Source: Litchfieldia salsa (GTDB lineage: Bacteria; Bacillota; Bacilli; Bacillales; Bacillaceae_L). Taken from it: a DNA stretch of 40,085 bases. Positions 35,163 through 40,085 of this stretch are shown in pieces. The notes beneath the pieces were generated by a model. It worked only from the letters and a program-made list of their open reading frames with translations, made no database searches and had not been told where the DNA came from. The translations under genes were made by a program, and so were the position numbers. The DNA is taken from NCBI RefSeq assembly GCF_900104555.1, contig NZ_FNJU01000008.1, positions 1 through 40,085 of the forward strand, in the 5' to 3' direction. The stretch's first letter is position 1, and each line of letters begins with the position of its first letter.

Positions 35163-36343
35163 TATTCTAACGCTTGTTCTAAGTCTTCCCAAATATCTTG
35201 CCAGGCTTCTAGTCCTACAGATAACCGAATAAGTTCATTTGTTATACCCATATTTTTTCTTACTTCCTCGGGTATAACTGCATGGGTCATGGATGCAGGA
35301 TGCTGAATCAAGGTTTCTGCATCTCCAAGACTAACTGCAATTGGTATTAGCTTTAATTTATTTACAACCGATACAGCATCCTCATAACTTCCATTTAGCT
35401 CAAAGGAAAGTAGTCCACCACCTCGTTTCATTTGTTTTCTCATTATCTTATAATCCTGATGATCTTTGTCACCAGGGTAGTATACCTCTTTAACTCTTGA
35501 ATGGTTTTTCAATTTAGCAGCAATTTTCTCTGCATTCTCACAATGTCGATCCATTCTTACCGCTAATGTTTTAATTCCTCGAAGTAGTAACCAGGCATCA
35601 AAAGGAGAAATAATACCTCCAATGTCTTTTTGAACCGTTTTCTTTAACTCATCGACTATAGCTTTTTTACCAATAAGAATACCTGCTATTAGATCACCAT
35701 GACCTCCAAGGTATTTTGTAGCACTATGAATAACAAGATCACATCCTAACAATAAAGGCTTTTGAAGATAAGGCGTTGCAAATGTATTATCTATGATTAC
35801 TAAAATTCCTTTTGTTTTTGCCACTCGAACGACTAGTTCTAAATCGATTACTTTCATGGTAGGATTAATCGGGGTTTCGATATAGATAATTTTTGTGTTA
35901 TCTCGGATATTAGACACAATTTCTTCCTCAGTTGTTAAATCAGAAAAAGTATGTTCAATACCGTACTTTTCCTCTAACATCTGAAGTAGACCAAATGTAC
36001 AGCCGTAGATTCCCTTTGAACATATGATATGATCACTTGCTCTAGTTAGCCCAATTAGAGCTGCGGAAACAGCAGCCATACCAGATCCAAAGGCAATCGC
36101 CTTATCTCCACCTTCTAAATCTGCCATTCTCTCTTCTAGTATAGAAACTGTGGGATTTGATAGCCTTGAATAAATATACCCTTCTTCTGCTCCTGAAAAA
36201 CGTTTCGCACCTTGCTGTATTGTAGAAAAAGTAAATGTTGAAGTTTGGTAAATCGGGGGAGTTAAGCTATCTAAATGTTCCTTTGTATCATAACCTGTAT
36301 GGATAGCTTTTGTTTCAAATTTATAGTGCTTTTCTTTTCCCAT
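35162..36343 (-). CDS. Methionine gamma-lyase / Cys-Met metabolism PLP enzyme
   Basis: This 393-residue fold-type I PLP enzyme has the PLP lysine Lys210 in HSATKYLGG, the ring-stacking Tyr113 and the adjacent Cys115 in GIYGCTFGLL. That Cys is characteristic of methionine gamma-lyases rather than cystathionine enzymes. KDIGGIISPFDAWLLLRG and SLGDAETLIQHPASMTHAVI are typical too. It likely degrades methionine to methanethiol, 2-oxobutyrate and ammonia. The SD AAGGAGGG is clear. No S-box or T-box is visible upstream. Cystathionine gamma-lyase activity remains possible. Confidence 0.85.
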   Translation of the reverse strand: MGKEKHYKFETKAIHTGYDTKEHLDSLTPPIYQTSTFTFSTIQQGAKRFSGAEEGYIYSRLSNPTVSILEERMADLEGGDKAIAFGSGMAAVSAALIGLTRASDHIICSKGIYGCTFGLLQMLEEKYGIEHTFSDLTTEEEIVSNIRDNTKIIYIETPINPTMKVIDLELVVRVAKTKGILVIIDNTFATPYLQKPLLLGCDLVIHSATKYLGGHGDLIAGILIGKKAIVDELKKTVQKDIGGIISPFDAWLLLRGIKTLAVRMDRHCENAEKIAAKLKNHSRVKEVYYPGDKDHQDYKIMRKQMKRGGGLLSFELNGSYEDAVSVVNKLKLIPIAVSLGDAETLIQHPASMTHAVIPEEVRKNMGITNELIRLSVGLEAWQDIWEDLEQALE

Positions 36344-36514
36344 AAATCATTAACCCTCCTTTTAAAGTAGGCCTCTCATTAAATATACTCTTTTCTACTT
36401 ATATTTGTGCTTTGTAAAGTTTGTGTCCATATATTTACACATCAGTTTAAGATACATATATCACTTGAAATTCCGAAAATTCCGATTATAATCAATAATA
36501 AAGGAGTGCTATCC

Positions 36515-36739
36515 ATGATTATTAGTTTTAAACTGAAAGATAAAGATGATGTTTTGAAGTTGAATAAAATTGCAACTGGCTATACTTTTGACATCTGGGT
36601 ACACAGTAATAATGAAATGTTCGATGCAAAGACTTTACTTGCCTTATATACTTTGCCACTAAATAGAGAACTTCGATTAGTCGTCGAAGAGGGCGTTCAG
36701 TCAAAATCTCTAGAAAAAGAAATGGAACACTTCAAATAA
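36515..36739 (+). CDS. HPr-like small protein lacking the phosphorylatable histidine
   Basis: This 74-residue protein starts at the ATG that follows AAAGGAG (the longer frame from 36407 has no SD). From residue 14 onward it follows the HPr pattern: KLNKIATGYTFDIWVHSNN, then MFDAKTLLALYTLPL aligning with the Ser46 helix of HPr, then ELRLVVEEGV. The His15 loop of HPr (GIHARPA) is replaced by KDKDDVLK, and Ser46 is replaced by Thr. It cannot work as a PTS phosphocarrier through His; a regulatory or binding role is possible. No PTS gene is near. Confidence 0.75.
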   Translation: MIISFKLKDKDDVLKLNKIATGYTFDIWVHSNNEMFDAKTLLALYTLPLNRELRLVVEEGVQSKSLEKEMEHFK

Positions 36740-36759
36740 AAACAGACTTCATTTTTAGA

Positions 36760-36829
36760 GGCTATAACAAAAATAAGTGCCTGGCACCACTTATTGCGGT
36801 GTATCAGACACTTATTGGATAGCCTTTTT
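36760..36829. terminator. Bidirectional terminator between HPr-like and GH27 genes
   Basis: AATAAGTGCCTG (36772-36783) pairs with CAGACACTTATT (36805-36816) over 12 positions with one wobble-type difference. An outer GGCTAT/ATAGCC pair (36760-36765 with 36819-36824) extends it. TTTTT follows on the plus strand and TTTTTG on the minus strand. It lies between converging genes. Confidence 0.85.
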
Positions 36830-36847
36830 CATATGTCTTATAAATGA

Positions 36848-38125
36848 TTAACTTAATTTAAAAAGCTTAGCTCCATGAGCAGGAATGGTTTGTTCAATTT
36901 GATCCTCAATAACGCCAAGCACTTCTCCTGTCCAGAGTTCTACTGCTTGAACAGAAGTAGTAAGTCCTAATTGATCTAACGTAACACTCACTGAAGCAGA
37001 CTCTTCTGTTGCATTAAATAGCGCAACATACGTATAATCTTCATCATTTGCAGTCCAGACAATTTTGTCATTTTCACGATACACATGTTTAATATGATGA
37101 ATGTTGCGGTGCATTGAAAGTACCTCTTTATTCGTTAGTAAACTAAGAGTCCAGTCATCATTATCACGAAGCTCGCCGCCAAACATAAGCGGAGACTTAA
37201 ATATACTCCATAACGTCATCATCGTGATTTGCTCATCCTTCGTAAAACGAGTCCAACGGTCACTTGCTCCACCATCTACAGATCGAATTCCAATGTGTCC
37301 AAGTGGTAACATATCACAATCAGGCCAATTTCCAGGACCTACATGCTCACTCCATTTTTCACATCTCTCGAACATCCCGTATAAGAGTTCCCATAAATCC
37401 CAGAAGTCATCAGTCATTCTCCACATATTAGCATTCGCTTTTAATTCCTCAGCATACTCAAGTGGGGCTGGTCCTGGAGAAAGACTTAGAACGATATCCC
37501 TTCCACAATGATCAATCGCCTTACGAATCATTTCTATTTCCGCTAAATGAATTCCATATAAACGAGATGCAGCAATATCATCTACTTTAATAAAGTCTAC
37601 TCCCCACTGGGCATATAGCTCAAACAATGAATTATAGTATTCTTGAGCACCCTCTTTTGTTGGGTCGACCCCATACATATCTGTATTCCAAGGACAAATT
37701 GAATTTGGATGTGCGATGTCTCTGGCTCCAACTGTTGTTCCCTTAATAGCGGTATTTGCATGGACTGCTTGGCGAGGAATACCACGCATGATATGAATTC
37801 CGAACTTCAATCCAAGATCATGAATATAATCACCTAAGCTTTTGAAACCCCTTCCATCTTTTGCTGAAGGAAATCGATTCGTTGCTGGTATTAAGCGAGA
37901 ATACTCATCCATTTCAAGTGGAACAAAGGGTCTATATGCTGACGATACCGCACCAGGCTCTGACCACTGAATGTCCACAACAACATAGTCCCAACCATAT
38001 TCTTTCAGATGGTCTGCCATATATTGCGCATTACCCTTCACTTCATCCTCTGTAACTGTTGCTCCATAGCAATCCCAACTGTTCCAGCCCATTGGTGGCG
38101 TCTTAGCTAACTCTAAGTGTTTCAT
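36848..38125 (-). CDS. GH27 family glycosidase (alpha-galactosidase-like) with atypical substrate-binding motif
   Basis: This 425-residue protein has a GH27 (beta/alpha)8 domain starting LAKTPPMGWNSWDCYG and a C-terminal beta domain (about 335-425). The likely nucleophile is Asp182 (VDFIKVDD) and the acid/base Asp240 (WRMTDDFWD). In typical alpha-galactosidases the second strand ends IDDCW; here it is VVDIQW, so the second Asp, which contacts the sugar O4/O6, is Ile. There is no signal peptide, so it acts in the cytoplasm. It lies 112 bases downstream of an AraC regulator on the same strand. The substrate may be alpha-galactoside, beta-L-arabinopyranoside or something else. Confidence 0.85.
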   Translation of the reverse strand: MKHLELAKTPPMGWNSWDCYGATVTEDEVKGNAQYMADHLKEYGWDYVVVDIQWSEPGAVSSAYRPFVPLEMDEYSRLIPATNRFPSAKDGRGFKSLGDYIHDLGLKFGIHIMRGIPRQAVHANTAIKGTTVGARDIAHPNSICPWNTDMYGVDPTKEGAQEYYNSLFELYAQWGVDFIKVDDIAASRLYGIHLAEIEMIRKAIDHCGRDIVLSLSPGPAPLEYAEELKANANMWRMTDDFWDLWELLYGMFERCEKWSEHVGPGNWPDCDMLPLGHIGIRSVDGGASDRWTRFTKDEQITMMTLWSIFKSPLMFGGELRDNDDWTLSLLTNKEVLSMHRNIHHIKHVYRENDKIVWTANDEDYTYVALFNATEESASVSVTLDQLGLTTSVQAVELWTGEVLGVIEDQIEQTIPAHGAKLFKLS

Positions 38126-38237
38126 ATTCTCATTTCCTTTCTATATACAATAATTATTCTACTTATATATTAAAAGGAATAAATGCCTATATCCACAATA
38201 ATCTTTTGCTTACATATGTAATATATTGCTCCTGTCT

Positions 38238-39125
38238 TCAGTCAAACTTCAAATGACTAACGGAAGCAAGATCACGTCCTAGCCTAAATTCACCCGGCGG
38301 AAATCCAATCCACTGACGAAACACTTTAATAAAATAACTCCCGCTTGAATAGCCTATTTTTTTCGCAATCTCATCTATTGATAAATCAGTATGACGCAAT
38401 AGGTTTACTGCTTTCTCCATTCTAATTTTAGATAAATACTCGATAGGTGTGTAACCCGTTGTTTTTCTAAAGATCCGAGTAAAGTGATATTTTGATAACC
38501 CAACTGCTGAGGCTATTTCTTCTAAGCTTTGTAGGCAATCATAATTTTTCTCCATATTCAGTACCGCATCTTGAATATTTTTAGGCCAAGTGTCTTTCTC
38601 CTTTTTATATGAATTACTAAAACGATATAGTTCCATCACAAATTGATAAACAATGGCCGAAGCTCTGAAACCATCTGTTATCTGATTTTTACTAGCTGTA
38701 TGGAATATATTTTTCAAAAAGAGAATGGCTGCGCTGTCTTCAGGTATTTTAGGAACATGTCCGATTTTTCCAACTAAGTCTTCCCATTGCTGCGAAACAT
38801 TGTTTGGTCGAAACAACACATAATAAAATTCCCAAGAATCACTTTCCTCAGGCAAATAATATCGATGATCACTCGGAATTTCAACCATAAATGCAGAACC
38901 AGAACCCACTCGATACTTATGATCATTAATTTCAACCTGCCCAAATCCTGAAATAGTGTATTGGAATAAATATAATGGACCATCAATACGCTTAAGACCA
39001 TCCCAATAATAACTTTCATCTGTTACCTTTTCATAGCCAACAGCAAATAATTGGCAAAAATGACCGTTCAACGTATCTAAAAAACGAAAACCATAGGTAT
39101 CATAAGATGGTCTGTCTGAAATCAT
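38238..39125 (-). CDS. AraC-family transcriptional regulator with cupin-like sensor domain
   Basis: This 295-residue protein has an N-terminal AraC-type sugar-binding cupin (about 20-150; YLFQYTISGFGQVEINDHKY, FMVEIPSDHRYYLP). A C-terminal double helix-turn-helix follows (about 190-288; SLEEIASAVGLSKYHFTRIF and LSIDEIAKKIGYSSGSYFIKVF). The SD AAGGGGG is clear. Its position just upstream of the GH27 gene suggests it activates that gene in response to the matching sugar. A 12-bp palindrome TTACATATGTAA (38210-38221) lies between them and could be an operator, although AraC proteins usually bind direct repeats. Confidence 0.9.
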   Translation of the reverse strand: MISDRPSYDTYGFRFLDTLNGHFCQLFAVGYEKVTDESYYWDGLKRIDGPLYLFQYTISGFGQVEINDHKYRVGSGSAFMVEIPSDHRYYLPEESDSWEFYYVLFRPNNVSQQWEDLVGKIGHVPKIPEDSAAILFLKNIFHTASKNQITDGFRASAIVYQFVMELYRFSNSYKKEKDTWPKNIQDAVLNMEKNYDCLQSLEEIASAVGLSKYHFTRIFRKTTGYTPIEYLSKIRMEKAVNLLRHTDLSIDEIAKKIGYSSGSYFIKVFRQWIGFPPGEFRLGRDLASVSHLKFD

Positions 39126-39336
39126 GGTTATACCCCCTTGAATATCTCATTTAAGAATACTATTTATATATTTAAAATTATATAGACTTAGCGTATTTAC
39201 ATGAAATCTAATATCCCTATGAAGGTTAGGGATATTATTTTTCTATCTTACTATTTATTTTTGGAGGTATACTAGAAATGAAGGTATTTCAATGATATAT
39301 GGGAAACTAGAACTATGAAAATCGGAGGTGTGACAA

Positions 39337-39855
39337 ATGGAACATAATAAGGATCACTCTATCTATTGGTCTTTGGTCGAATATCTAGATTGGAAAATAC
39401 ATATTGCAGCAACTTCAAAAGGTCTATGTTATGTTGGTTCACATGAGGGCCTATATAAGGATTTAGAGGCTTGGACAAAAAAACGTTTTTCAAGCTACTC
39501 ACTTCAGTATAATGATGAACTATTACAACCTTTCGTGTGGGAAGTGATTGAATATTTAAAAGGCTCACGCAAGAGTTTTACAATTCCCTTGGATATGAAT
39601 GGAACACCATTTCAGCTACAGGTATGGGATGCTCTTACTAAAATTCCTTACGGTCACACAGCTTCTTATACAGATATCGCTAACACCATTCAAAAGCCAA
39701 AAGCTGTCCGCGCAGTTGGCACTGCAATTGGTGCTAATCCACTCTTAATTTCTGTACCCTGTCATCGAGTAATTGGGAAAGATGGTTCTCTTGCCGGGTA
39801 TCGTGGCGGATTAGACATGAAAAAGAGGCTTCTTCAAATTGAAGAAACATCGTGA
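39337..39855 (+). CDS. ogt: Methylated-DNA-[protein]-cysteine S-methyltransferase
   Basis: This 172-residue protein has the alkyl-acceptor Cys142 in SVPCHRVIGKDG and the helix-turn-helix region VWDALTKIPYGHTASYTDIA. RAVGTAIGANP and LAGYRGGLDMKKRLL complete the family fingerprint. It removes alkyl groups from O6-alkylguanine in one suicide reaction. It is an Ogt-type single-domain protein without the Ada regulatory part. A GGAGG site precedes the ATG. Monocistronic, followed by a repeat array. Confidence 0.93.
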   Translation: MEHNKDHSIYWSLVEYLDWKIHIAATSKGLCYVGSHEGLYKDLEAWTKKRFSSYSLQYNDELLQPFVWEVIEYLKGSRKSFTIPLDMNGTPFQLQVWDALTKIPYGHTASYTDIANTIQKPKAVRAVGTAIGANPLLISVPCHRVIGKDGSLAGYRGGLDMKKRLLQIEETS

Positions 39856-39873
39856 TCTTTCATTTTATGTATA

Positions 39874-40085
39874 GACGAAAAACTGACGGGTCTAGGTGAA
39901 GACTTTGTTCATTTAGGGACCTCTATTAGACAAAACTCATGATCCTAGCAAAGAATTTGTTTGATAGAAGCTCTCTATTGGACAAAAAAAACGGGCCGAG
40001 CAACGAATTTGTTCGATAGAAGCTCTCTATTGGACAAAACTCACGGCCCGAGAAACGAATTTGTTCGATAGAAGCTCTCTATTGG
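39874..40085. repeat. 52-bp tandem repeat array with a hairpin in each unit (cut by window edge)
   Basis: Equivalent positions fall at 39907, 39959, 40011 and 40063, an exact 52-base period, with a more degenerate copy before (from about 39874). Each unit contains TTTGTTCGATAGA-agctc-TCTATTGGACAAA (for example 40008-40038), a 13-position inverted repeat with two wobble-type differences, then a GC-rich linker (ACGGCCCGAG). Copies become more alike toward the right. It is not a CRISPR: there are no unique spacers. Confidence 0.85.

Noticed and set aside
36344-36514. SAM (S-box) riboswitch upstream of the methionine gamma-lyase gene
   Set aside because: The gap is short and AT-rich and lacks S-box conserved segments.
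37101-37511. 136-codon open frame on the plus strand
   Set aside because: It is antisense to the GH27 gene, which has catalytic motifs and full family length; this frame has none.
39874-40085. Possible CRISPR array
   Set aside because: The whole 52-base unit repeats, with no unique spacers between short repeats and no cas genes in the window.

Overview
The window looks like a chromosomal segment of a low-GC Gram-positive in the family Bacillaceae. The basis is the AT-rich sequence, strong AGGAGG-type ribosome binding sites, several TTG starts, and gene neighbourhoods that match Bacillus subtilis: liaIH-FSR, araNPQ-abfA with araR, yclM next to yclNOPQ, xpaC-yaaN, a ywcJ-like channel gene and ogt. 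No phage, insertion sequence, CRISPR array, tRNA or rRNA was found. The species cannot be fixed from this sequence alone.

Layout, left to right. 1-3711: a GC-rich repeat, then a heterodimeric ABC exporter (minus strand). 4151-7707: the cell-envelope stress operon liaI-liaH-liaF-liaS-liaR without liaG, with an internal attenuator after liaH. 7828-16629: an arabino-oligosaccharide locus on the minus strand, reading araR, then araN-araP-araQ-yesL-like-abfA(GH51)-GH43. It has AraR boxes, a strong sigma-A promoter, a CcpA (cre) site and a stem-loop in most intercistronic gaps. The arabinose catabolic genes araABD and an importer ATPase are absent from the window. 16660-22974: a Fur-controlled catecholate siderophore importer of the YclNOPQ type, a MarR-family regulator and aspartokinase (YclM-like). 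23203-25791: a 2-hydroxyacid dehydrogenase, a formate/nitrite channel under a probable Rex site, and a small membrane protein.

25859-30525 is the signalling region. A 31-codon small ORF precedes a membrane-anchored Med/BMP-like binding protein that sits 10 bases upstream of a PAS-containing histidine kinase with no response regulator nearby. Next come an excisionase-type HTH protein and a PAS-GGDEF diguanylate cyclase whose leader is a class I cyclic-di-GMP (GEMM-I) riboswitch. 30640-33839: a CoA-disulfide-reductase-like enzyme and the xpaC-telA pair. 34292-39855: a VanW protein, methionine gamma-lyase, a His-less HPr-like protein, an AraC regulator with a GH27 glycosidase that has an atypical active site, and O6-alkylguanine-DNA alkyltransferase. 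39874-40085: a 52-bp tandem repeat in which each unit can fold into a hairpin; it runs off the window edge.

The best candidates for something undescribed are the small ORF/BMP-protein/histidine-kinase cassette, the riboswitch-controlled cyclase that lacks its own inhibitory site, the GH27 enzyme with a rewritten substrate-binding motif, and the hairpin repeat array at the right end. All functions are read from sequence motifs and remembered family features; no database search was run.
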